Below, in pieces: positions 24,254 to 35,700 of a stretch of DNA of 64,000 nt. This DNA comes from Lanius collurio. Its lineage: Eukaryota > Chordata > Aves > Passeriformes > Laniidae. Below the pieces are notes generated by a model that saw nothing but the letters and a program-made list of their open reading frames with translations, did no database searches and was not told the origin of the DNA. Made by a program: the position numbers and the translations under genes. Each line of letters opens with the position of its first letter. The first letter of the stretch is position 1. The DNA is taken from NCBI GenBank assembly GCA_020086605.1, contig JACBWW010000020.1, positions 11,242,424-11,306,423 on the forward strand. The letters run 5' to 3'.

Positions 24254-25204
24254 TGTTAGGTGTTTAGAATCATGGCAATGTGCCCCAGCCAAACCATCTG
24301 TAGTTATTCCTATTGGAGCCCTCAGAGTGAGACCAGGCTGGAATTACCCTCACCAGCTTCACCTGGCTGTCCAACTTTAGCTGCAGCAGATCAGCTCCTG
24401 GAGGGTTTTTAAGCCCAGTCAGAAAACTTAGTCGGGTGAGAAGAGGGAGAAGAGAGAGGTGGGATAGGCTTGTATCTGCTCCCTGGCCTTTGCTGTCTGG
24501 TAGTTTGGATTTCCTGGGTTAACTTGGCTGCTGATCACTCGATGGATTTTGTTGCTGCCATCATCTTGACTCTGCTTGCCTAGATTTGGAGCATCAAGGA
24601 CTGAAAGATAAACTGTGTTAAATTGAGAAAGAATTGTGACAGAAGAAGCTGAAAAACTAAGAACCAAGACAGCAAGGAATAGATAAAAAAGGACTGTGCT
24701 GCATGGACTAAAACCAATCCTATTTCCTGAAAGTGCGTGCAGAGCTCTTGGACAAAGTAGAGGGACTAATCAAGCAAAGTGTAATCTCATGCACTGCAGT
24801 TGCAAAATATGTATGTGGTGTATTATGGATAAGTTGGTAAAATGTATAAGTACTATGTTAGGTAGAAGTACTGTGTTAAGTAAGTGAAAAGCATAAGTAA
24901 GTAAAATGTGTATGTACTGTGTTAGGTAAAAATAGAAGAAGATGTGTAAGTTTTGACTTATGTATAAGTAAGTGAACTGTATAGGTTACACATAAGTAAA
25001 AGTAAGTAAAATGTGCAAGCATAAGTAAGCAAAATACACAAAAGAGGTGATAAGTAGGGATTAAGTAAAAAATTGGGAGATGTGCGAGTTCCCACATGAT
25101 GCCCAGAGAGGTGATGCATATTTTAGAGAATTTTAAAGCTTCTGCGTAATCATAATGATTCGTTGTACAGAAGTGCGGAGTTCCCGTAGGAGATACACTT
25201 AACA
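24254..25204 (+). mobile_element. LTR-like element, family shared with 61 kb
   Basis: A 951 bp block with ends TGTTAGG...CTTAACA, so TGTTA/TAACA form the short terminal inverted repeat typical of LTRs. The flanks TTGT and TTGC could be a 4 bp duplication with one change. From left to right it holds a U3-like part, 'gggtttttaagccc' as a possible TATA region near 24402, and a purine-rich stretch at 24434-24467. After these comes a segment containing 'tgtatctgctccctggcctt' and a 3' third made of degenerate 'ataagtaagtaaaatgtg' units. The part from 24434 to about 25180 aligns with 60695-61774. There is no coding capacity. Orientation is inferred from the TATA-like position and is not certain. Confidence 0.68.
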
Positions 25205-26968
25205 TTGCTTAAGTAGTGTAAGCTTATATTATCTCATTCCTGCATCATAAAATGTAATTGTAAATTACATGTGCTTTGAATTGTCCAAGAGCTTTATGTG
25301 GTGATACTCCAGGACAAAACTTAAACCAAGAGGTGATAATTATAATGTAGGAAAGATAGTAATATTTTATACAACTGACTTCTCTCAGACCACCGAAAAA
25401 TTTAAGAGCTGAGACTAGTAATCTTTATAAACAAGCCTGTACAAAATAAAAGACACCATGAAATCTACATCAGACTTCTTGAAAAGCTTCTGTCCCAGCA
25501 ATTTCCAGAATCACAGTTAACCTTTCATTTTTCCTTTATGTGATCAGGATTACATATTAAATGTCCCTGCATAATAAAGGAAAAATCAATTCAAATAAGA
25601 TGGCTTGAAAGTGCTTCTCTTCCTTTAACAGTTTAATGTAACAACGCATTTTAAACGTTTTGAACTACTTTCTACTAATATGCCAGATGACAATGGCTAT
25701 ATATCAAAACCTGTAATTCCTTGAAACTACTTAGATTTATACCCACTAAATTAGCTGATTGTAAAATGTTTAGTGAAAACAATAAACATTCATTCATTCA
25801 GACATAATTCCATACTGATGTAATTGCTATGGCTTGAAGCCAGCACTGACTGGGATTCTGGAAGTTTAGTACAGGCGAAGACAGGGCCAATACACTCAGC
25901 TGTGTTGTTGTGGTTAAAATTTCTTTAAAGACTGTTCAAACTATGGATCTCATCTTCTAGTACGTCTGCAGATTCTTACTAATCCAAAAAGCACTGCAAA
26001 AATTTTTAGACATGTGTCCCTATGGAAGTGTCATATTTTCTGGTTTACTTATTTAATTTGGAGAAAGAGTGTTCCCTTTCTATTTTCTCTTGCCTGTTGG
26101 AATGAAGCAGAGACTATTTTTCAATTTAATTTACAGTATCTTCCTTCCTGCCTTGAGTACTGCAGTTTCATATACTTTAGCAAGTTCCTGCTTTAGGATC
26201 TACTTTGAGAGAGAACAATTTCCTAAGAATGTGCAGCTGGGGACTTCAAGGTTTTTCTATGCTCCTTTTTGTCACACTCTCTCCTACTTTCGTTTTTCTC
26301 CCTTTCATTATAATACAGCCAAGTGATACACATTTTCTTAACTCATGAAGAATTTATTTCCTCTGCTACATCTGAAAACTGTCTTTACTGTGTTCTTTTT
26401 TTCCTAAGGCAATTGACATAGTCTTTGCCTGTAATAAGTCTGTAAAGTCTGATATTTTTTTCTGCTTATCTTCTTTTCATGTGTCTCTCTTTTCAGCACT
26501 CAGCATTCATTCTTTGAACATTTTAGCTAGTGCTCTAATGATCACTGAAAATTTAGAAAAGCGGTATTTATTTATTTTAGTTATGCTGACACTCAGTTTT
26601 GTTTAACATTTACTGCTGTCTCTAAAAAAAGCTTGCCTGAATTACTGTATCAATGACACTCTTATTATCCACATTATTCAAAATATTCACAAAATGATCT
26701 GATCATTGCAGTTTTTGTATCATTCATTTGGCAAACAGGAGGCTTTGCACTGACTTGGTCAACTGCTATTTTTAACCCTTTTTGGTTTGGAAACTGTATG
26801 TGTGAAGGGAAAGCACTCCATTGTTAGACTGCAAATCTCTGATTCAGTCCTCATTTCAGACATATTTTTCAATACATGTATTGACTGTAAAGATTTATTT
26901 CATGTTACACAAGCATCAGTATCCATTTTCTTTTGCTTAGTGTGTAGAATGTGTGATTTCTTTAGGCT
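25205..26968. other. AT-rich DNA, no gene
   Basis: Nothing recognised. The frames at 26014-26326 overlap one another and have random composition. Confidence 0.55.
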
Positions 26969-27258
26969 GTACCTGACCAGCAGCCAAGCATTCATAGAGA
27001 TCTTTGCTTACCCTCCTTTCCCATGGGATAACAAGAAAGTAGAATGCACGGGAGTAGATGTGGATCAAGAGAAAGGAAGTTTAATAGGCAAATCAAAATT
27101 TCTATGCATAAGCAAAGCAAAAAAAAAAGGATTCCTTCACTGATTTCCATTTGCAGATATTCTGTTGCTTTCTGGAAAGCAGGGGCCTCACCCCATGTAC
27201 TGATTCCTTAGGCAGACAAATGCCGTAACCATGAATATCCTTCCTTCCTCTTTATTTG
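26969..27258 (-). mobile_element. Truncated ERV LTR, same family as 12201
   Basis: In reverse complement it is the R-U5 half and the start of U3 of the 12201-12775 family: the 'tgtacctgaccagcagccaa' end, 'ggaagtttaataggcaaatc', 'cataagcaaagcaaaa' and 'ggcagacaaatgccgtaacc'. It stops at about 27258, before the TATA region, so the upstream U3 half is lost. The divergence makes it older than the complete copies. Confidence 0.82.
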
Positions 27259-29121
27259 TATCTGAATTGGACTGAAATGTATCACTTTGTATGCATTTAT
27301 ATATGACATCAGTATAATTTTCATATTTATCACTATGTTGATACATAGTAGACAGTCAGTTTCCCAGGATGGTAGTCAGCTTCTAACATAAATTCATACT
27401 TTGTGGTGTTCTCTGTTTTCTGAAGAGTGTGTACTCCTGCTTCCCAACCACAGGGAAATACTCTAGCACACAAACTGTATTTGCCAGGAGAACACTGACT
27501 ATTTTCTAGAAAGTAGGCTTGTAATTAGATGTGCCAGGTAATTATAACAAGTGGAAATATGTTTTTTTTTTAAATGAGTCTTTATTTCAAGTGAAAAATA
27601 CTGTGATTTCTCTTAGAAGAGAGCATGTTTTAATTATTTGTAAAACCAAACAAAAAAAGATTCATTGAAAGCACAGACTGTAAAGAACAATGAAAATTCA
27701 ATTGTTCGATAGTTTTTTCTTATCTTTTCTCTCAGGCTCCAGTTGTCTCTTTCATGTGGAAAACTGCTACTATGAAGGGAAAGGATATTTATCCAAACAC
27801 AACTAAAATCATTGTTGTCATCACAGTGAACACCCTTCACTGAATAAACTGGTCAGCATGTCTTCAGTCAGTTCTAATAGACTGTGACTTCCTTCAGTGT
27901 CCTGTTAAGTGTTTTTTCAATCAAAGAAGGTATTTCCTTTATTGGAAGGCTTTCTTATCACAATTTGTCTTTTCATTCAGTCCGTGCTACTTTCAGAGGC
28001 TGTGTTAATGTGTTCAATCTTTTTTGCAGGCTTAAGTCCTCCGTCTTCCACCTGGGCTAATAGAATTTGGTCCACAACTGTAAGCAGAGATGTGTTTGTA
28101 ACTGTAGCTTGTCTTCTAGATAATCACCTCACTAAAATATCCTTATGTTCTGTAAAATCAGTAGACACTCTATCCTACCTTCACATTGTGGGCAGTCCAG
28201 TATCACAGAGAAATCCAATCCAAGTCTTGCACTGTCCTGCTGTCCAGAACGTTTTGTTTTGTTTACTATTTTCTTGATGGTTCTCCATTAAACAGGAATT
28301 GCGTCCGGCCAACCACCATCAAATACTGAATGGGGAATTTTTTTATACCACTTGCACTATATGTGAAGTACATACATCTCCTTCAATTACTTTGTTTTTG
28401 CTAAAAATGATCTCTCTGTATTTTCTTATCCAATATAACAGAGTAAAATTAATGGAAGCTGTACTATAACTGGTTATATTACTGACATCATTAGATCAGT
28501 AATTTATTATTCTTTTCTTCCACTGAAGATGTATAAAAGAATCTTTTTTTCCCCCTGAATTTTTCATTTTTTTCTTATTTTCATCTTGTGTCTTGTTCCT
28601 ACTACATCCCTATGGTTACCAGGATTTTGTCTGGAAATCCCACGTTCTCTAAGTTGCACTTCTATATTTTGATTTCTTTGCTTCTGTACTCTGGTTGTAA
28701 TTTTCACTTTTTTTTTTTTTTTTTTTTTCCCTTAGAAATCACATTATTTTGTTTGGTTTGGGCTTTATATGCTGCCCTCATAATTCTTGTTCAATTGCTT
28801 GTGTACTCTGAGAACAGCCCTTGCATGTAAATTAACCAATCCTTCATGTAAATACCTCTTTTACAGATGGTTTGCAGCTCTACCTATTGTTCAAGCCATG
28901 TACGTGCAAACTTATATTCTGTAGTTTAACTAAGAGGCTTAGAACAATTTTCAGCTCCATTAAGCCCTGCCTTCTCTTTCTTTGTCTGCTATGGCTATGA
29001 TGGTTTGCTGAAGGAAACTTTGGTTTTCTCCAGTTTCCGATGAGGTTAGGGTAAGTGAATGAACTGGCTGAATATCTGCACTCTTTACTACCACATAATC
29101 TGCAAAAAGGGCATAGCCATC
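27259..29121. other. AT-rich DNA with a T-tract
   Basis: No gene or known repeat, apart from a 21-base T run at 28708-28728. Confidence 0.55.
28708..28728. repeat. Poly(T) tract
   Basis: Twenty-one T residues with no recognisable retrocopy beside them. Confidence 0.85.
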
Positions 29122-29250
29122 TGTACTAGTTTTAAAACAAACTAGTGAGGGACTTCAAATCAAAAATACAATTTAATAAGAAAGAAATAAAATAAATGTA
29201 ATAGTACAAAAAAACCCACAACCCACTGACAGAGTCAGAGTACAAACCTG

Positions 29251-29271
29251 ACCCCCTGACAGTCAGGGGGT
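29251..29271. repeat. 10 bp palindrome with one-base centre in LTR
   Basis: 'accccctgac' and its exact reverse complement 'gtcagggggt' are separated by a single A. It lies in the transcribed (R) part of the LTR, so it could fold in RNA or form a cruciform in DNA. Confidence 0.8.
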
Positions 29272-29448
29272 TAGCAGCAGTCCAATTTAAATGGTGGCTG
29301 CAGTCCTCCTGAAGTGATGGTTCCGTTGAAGCAGTGGCTCTGTAGAGAAGGTCTCATCTTCCTCTGAAGGTCCAGTGGCGATGTAGAAGGGTCTGGTCTT
29401 CCTCTGAGAATCCAGTGGAAAGGCTGCCTGTGGTGTTCAAAATCTCCC

Positions 29449-29457
29449 CTTATATCC
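29449..29457 (-). promoter_or_regulatory. TATA box of LTR
   Basis: Minus-strand GGATATAAG in the solo LTR; an intact core promoter motif whose activity is unknown. Confidence 0.6.
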
Positions 29458-29746
29458 AGGCTGGAAGGCTTGGTTCCTCCCTCTGGGCGGAGCATCTCAC
29501 AATGGGTGATATAGTCTTATCAGTCATGCGGTGATGGCCCATTAACAGGAGATAGTATAGGAGAGATAAAGGACTCTGCCCCACCTGGTGTCAACAGCTG
29601 GCCCATTAACAGAAGATAGCCTCATGAGCTTATCAGGGATGAGTCATGAGGGAGGTGGGGAACACTGTCCCACCAGTTTTAACAGTTTATGAAGATGGTG
29701 ACAGAATACAGACTTTTGGGTACATTTTACATTGCAACCCAGGACA

Positions 29747-32700
29747 CCATCTTCAGTGATTCAAACATCAAAAATATGCCTGTTATGTTCTGTGGGAAAG
29801 CCAAGTTACCAATACACTTTCATCCCTTTTGTAGCTTCCCATGTTTTCATTTACATTAGCAGAATATTAGATTTGAAGGTACTAATATGTGCTTGATCTG
29901 TCTGAAGAGTCCTCAAATAAGAGAGGAACTCTGACAGCCAGCTCAAGTCCTGCTCTTCTGTACCTGCTTTTAACTTTTAGGTTTAGTGGCCCTAACCTCA
30001 CTCTGGGTTTCCTGATTTTATACACTCTTCCTACTTGGAAACTGCCATCATGAAAATCTACCTGTTCAGCACTAGACATCACTTGAGGTTCAGTAATTTT
30101 TCCTTTAACTTAGAGCCATATATTTTCCTCCCACATCTTACCTAGCTTTACCAGGAAGTGTTCTGAATGCAGATCTCATCACATCACCAGTGATATTATT
30201 ACCTGTAGCTGTCAGGAGCAGAAATTTAAAGAAATACTGTCCTCTATCCTGAAAAACTTACTGAAGGTGAATTCTCCAGGAACTCAGCTGAAATTGTAAA
30301 AAGAGCTTTTTAATAAGACAGGTATGAAATACTTATATCTTCAAAATTAATAAGAAATTATTGTCCGTGGAAAAAGAAAAATAAGTCAATCTCTGCAAAT
30401 TAATTTCCTCTTTTCTTGTTGGCCTAAAAACATAGCCTTCCCTTTCTTTGACCTATCTAAAAGTCATTGCATCTTCCAGATCAAAGACTGTCAAATAGTA
30501 CTGCATTTTAATTCTGTTTCATTATTCACAGAGAAGAGAAAGAAATAAAACTATGTCAAAATTCAAGCAAACAGGGATTGAGAATTTTTCAGGAAAGTTA
30601 TGGCACCATATCTAACAAAAAGAAAAAAATCCCTTAAATATATCTAGAGGTATATGGTAGAGAAGGTTTATGTCAACACAAAATTCACATCTGCAATGAT
30701 ATATTCCATTACATGAGATATTATAATTAGACTTATTAAATGGAGACCACCTAAGAGCAGTATAAAAACATTCTAAACATTGCTGTTCACTATTGGATAG
30801 CTAAAAGCATCCCTAAAATAATCTCATTTTGGTGAAAGAGTTTTCTTATTAGAACTATTTTATTTTTTTAGCTGAGGGGACAAGTATTTCTAGTAAATTA
30901 GAAAGGAAAAACTATATAAATGCTTCCTCCCATGAAATAAATACATATATTTCAATTCAAATATATACCCAGGAAAAATCATCTTCTCTTTGAAAATTTT
31001 GCCCCCCCAAAAAAATTTACTCATACTGAAAGTGTAAAAAATTCTAGTCTAAAAATTAGAGTAATAAAAAACTTATTTTAATTCTTTACCTAGTAACCAG
31101 AAACCCAACTAATAATACTATAAGCTCATGTTAGTCAAGATTTGGATTATGAGTTGAACTGAAAAAGTAAAAATATAAGTAACTCTCATTAAGTTACATG
31201 AAGTCAGTTCATTAATTTCATGAGCCGTAAGTGCTCAGGGTTACTTGTTTGCTAAATCATTCACTGAAGAATGTCCCTACATTCAACTTCTTGACCAAAA
31301 CCAAATTTCAACAATGTGTGAACAGGATAGGTAGGTGAGCAAAAGTGTTTTAGGTTGTACTGATGAGTGTCAGATGATTGCCCCAAGATACAAAATCTGT
31401 GGGAAAGTAATTGGAAAGGAGCTACCCTGCTTCAAGAGAACCAGTGCCTGCCCTACAGTGACTTATGGAGGCAGAACAATCATAGTTCCTCTATTTATTT
31501 CACTATGTCCTATAGAAGAGACAATCTCCACCCTTAAGAGCTTTCTTTACCTTAATATTGCCCCCCAAAAACTTTAAACTTGTTCCCATTTTGATTAAGG
31601 AGATACACAGACAAAAATATGAAGCAGGGTAGCACCCTGATGTGTGACAAAAAAAGTCAGAAATTTATATCTATTAGCAGCTTTATAATGTTTCATATTT
31701 CATTATGACTTTGGTATTCCTATGCAGCTAACACATAACCTTTGGAAATATATTTCTGTAGATGATAAACTTCTCTCATGATAGTTCTTTGTCATACTAT
31801 TAGAGAGGACCAATAAAATAGGATTATGGTACTCTAAAATCTGCTGAATACAGACCTGGGTTTGTTTGCTTATTTTTGTAATATGTGCCCTAAATTAGTT
31901 AAATTGTCTGCTCTCCTTTTTTTCCTCTATGAAGAAATATTTAGAGAATAAAAATTAAAGAAACACAAAAGCTCAGCAAGGCTTCAACATTTCAGATGTA
32001 GATCAACACTATGGAAAAAATAAATCATTAAAATCCATTTTTGGAAACTATGACGCTTGAAGAATTTTTTAAATACAATTTTTATTGAATCTAATTTTCT
32101 CACAAAAGTATTGCAATAATTCTTAAAAGATAATAATGTAGTTAAGATAATTCCTGTTTTAAAAACTACCTAATTTTAAATCAATTAGAAGTCTTTGAAA
32201 ACTGCTGTGTGCATTAGCATTTAATGTCAACAATACATCAAAGAAAACATAAAATAGCAAGCAAGAAAACTGACTCTTTGGTGGTAAAGACAAGACCCTT
32301 TTATAAACACATTAATGACAGAAATAGTTTTTTTTTCACTCAGTATACACTGAGGCATAATGAATTTAGGGCCCCAAACTAAAATGTATTTTCCTCTAGA
32401 ATGCACAGTCACTTAAACAACCATTGATTTGTTACCTGGTATGTTGACACTTTATGATGACTTTCTTCAGAGCCAACTTATCTTACTTTTCAAATAATAA
32501 ACAATATATCAAGGAAATAAAACAATGCATGCACACATAAACAAACCCACACATTCACATGGGTATTTTTTTAATGGAGTACTGTCCTTATTGAACATTA
32601 AGGTCACTTAGGTGATGCACAAGGACTTACCAAATCAGAAACATTTATTAATCCTTTCTTATTTACTAGTGTAATCAATTTATTAAGGATAAATAGTTTC

Positions 32701-35700
32701 TTAATTTAAAAATGCTTCAATATGTCATTTATATGCATATTTTTTATTATATTATGTTTGTTTATCCCTGTTGCAGGAAGTAAATGAGTGGATTTTTAAA
32801 CATGTGTCATTAATATAAAAGAATTTGCTCAAGTTTGAAATATTGTGTTATTTGTAGTAATATAGTCTTTAACTGGGCTTTCTATAATTATACATAATTT
32901 TAGTACACAATTAGCATTGATAAATATTATGAAAGAGTCAGTCATCTGCTTGTAACCTTAAAATCAAATAGTTTATTGTAAATAAGTCATTAAGGATTGC
33001 TAGATTGTCGATAAGAAATAAGAATCCTGCCATGAGGAGGGAAAAAAATCTAGAGTAAAGAATGCCATAATTCTAAAATAGATGTTGCCAAATCTGTCTC
33101 TGGAGAAAACTTTCCTTCTCCACTGAATATATAAAGCAACCGGAACAATGACCTCAGATTGGAGTCCTAATAGAAGTCTTCAGCTGGATGAAATTGTTTT
33201 TCCAAAACATATCCAGACAGTTTTCCTTTTTACTTGTTTCCCCTGTTACTTCATAGCGCAATTCATGCTTCAAGACATGGAAGTAAGGCTTGGAAAGAGG
33301 CAGACTGATTGAAGGAAGAGCGATGGTATACAGACCTGTCCTAAAGCCTCCAGTCTGGGAGCACTGGGGAATAGTCCAAGGTCTCTCAAAATTTCTACAA
33401 GCTCTCTTTGTGCTAGGTGTGGTTGCAGCCTGACCTCAGCATTCACACAGTCTTTGCTTCTCTGGAATTTAAATCTAATGAAATCATGAGCAAGTGCACA
33501 AATATTCATATAATTCATATATATGCATGCATTTGTGTGTACACATAAAGTCACTTGTTTACTTGACTTTAGGAACTGTCTGTTCACTTTCACTTCTAAG
33601 ATAAAGATGGGATACAAAAAACTGATTTTCTGAGATCAAAATAACATTTGAAACATTATAAGGAGGTACTTCTAGAACTTGTGAAAGCTTTCCTGATTCA
33701 AGACTTTTTCTCCCTGTTGCAGTTTTACCTTTTCTCAAATAATTTTCCTCACTCCCTAAATATCTTGCTTTGTTCCTCTCTTTCCTCTTCTTTCTAGATA
33801 CTCCTCTGAGTGTTCTCTCCTTGGTTGTATGTTTTACCCTGCTGCTTCTTTTGAAGTCAGTGGCAAATCTCTTATTGATTTCAGCACGAGAAAGATCAGC
33901 TTTCACTCCTTTGCTTCTCTCAATTTTACCATCTCTAATAGCTGGTAGCAAAATCCCACTGACTGTGGCTCTGATCTCTGAAGTGCTGGTACACCATGCT
34001 TTTGAGTTTTGATCCCAGTCAGATCACTTTTTGACAGCCAGAACTGTATCAAAATAGAAGCACTACTGTGCTGAAAAAAAACCTAGGGATTATGAGCTAT
34101 GTTTTATTCTTTTCAACTAGTGCTGAGTGTTAAGATTCATTGTGTCATGTGATTTCTACTTCTCAACTACTTAACTTCCCTCAGTCATCATGCTCATACT
34201 TTCATTAATTCTACCTAGTCAGAAAGGCAAGACAAAAGCAGAGCAAGGCAGAAAGCAGCAGTACTTCCGCTTTTCCAGTTTGACTCCTGGAATGTCTTCA
34301 CCAACTATCTCAATAAAAGATAGATGAAGGTTTTGGGGATATTTTTATTGACATGACTTATGTCAATGGAAGGTATAATAAAGCCAACACTGGGTTGTTG
34401 CAATGGGTTGTTTTCATGTCTCACAATAGCAAAGGCAAACAGCATGATACAATGTTCTCATGTTGTCCTTGATACCTATCTTAACTTGCTCTAGACTCTA
34501 TCACCAGGAGAAACTTTATCAGGATTAAACATTTTACCTTAGCTGAAATATCGATGGATAAGTTTGATCTGTGGCATGGGTCCTGAATGTCTTATGTTTT
34601 ATCTGAAATTTGATTTTGTTTGCTTGCTTGTCTGAATCTATGTGTGTGTGTGCATTCACACAAAAATCTACACATAAGTGTGCATACACAAATGTAAGAG
34701 AGAAAGAGACTGAACAAGTGGCACTGTGTGTGAGAACACCTGCAGTTAAAAGTGAATTGAATGTGACATATTATGTGATCCTGGGACTTAGAACATCTAA
34801 AACTTATTCTTGAAGGCATTGTTTAATGCCTTCAAGTAGCAGGCAAGATTTCTTTCATGTTATTACGTTATGGTGTCTGCAACAAAAATTCATGTCTAGG
34901 CTGAGAAACTATGAAGGAGATAATCTTGCATGACTCCTAAAATCTTACTGTTAAGAGGAACCACTTTTGATAACACTTGAAATCTTAAAACTGTAATTCC
35001 ATAATCACATTGGATGAAGCTTCCCATGCCAATTAATTCCAGATACAACTGATCTATTACTGTGCTTCTATTCTGCAGGGAAAAATTGTGAAGGAAAGTA
35101 ACAGATGAGATAATAAAAACAGTGAAATTAACAAAAAGAGAAGAGATGAATATACCAATTAAGAATACAGACAGCTTTACAAAAGTAACAGGTGGGGGGT
35201 TTTGTGTTTGTCAACTTAGCATGCAAGATACATCTGTATTGTTAAGAATGCTTAACATCTGTTCATTGAAAATCAAATTTTGGGGTTATTTAAAATATGA
35301 TATAAAAAATGCTATTGAACATAGTTGTTCTCCTCAAAATAATGGTTGTAAAATGGACCTGGTTTGCTCTAAAGATACAATTTTTTAATGTCAGGAAAAA
35401 ATCCCAACAACTTTAAATGGAAATTAATTGATTGGGATCATTTTCCTCTTAAGATGTCATATAAGCAAAACCTTTTTAAAAATCTAAGAGAAAAAATAAA
35501 GACTGCATTTAAAAATAGTTGACTTCATTCTCCAACATATTTTAAACAAAACTTTTCCTAAGAATATTCACTTGGAATTTCTTGACAGTTCATAAGGAAA
35601 GCCTTTCTTTGTATTGAAAGCCATTTTGAAACTAACCAAACTGTCTAGGGCTAGTTACATACATATAATAAATTTTGAACAATCTAACCAGTTTTGCAGA

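Larger units (their letters stand above)
29122..29746 (-). mobile_element. Solo ERV LTR with perfect 5 bp target duplication
   Basis: On the minus strand it begins TGTCCTGGGTTGC and ends AACTAGTACA, 625 bp. CCATC is present immediately outside both ends (29117-29121 and 29747-29751), which is a perfect 5 bp target duplication. A TATA motif GGATATAAG lies at 29449-29457 and an ATTAAA poly(A) variant at 29172-29177. A near-perfect palindrome around 'cccctgacagtcagggg' sits between them. The minus-strand frame at 29271-29495 is in the R region and has no viral resemblance. There is no internal coding region, so it is a solo LTR. Confidence 0.93.
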
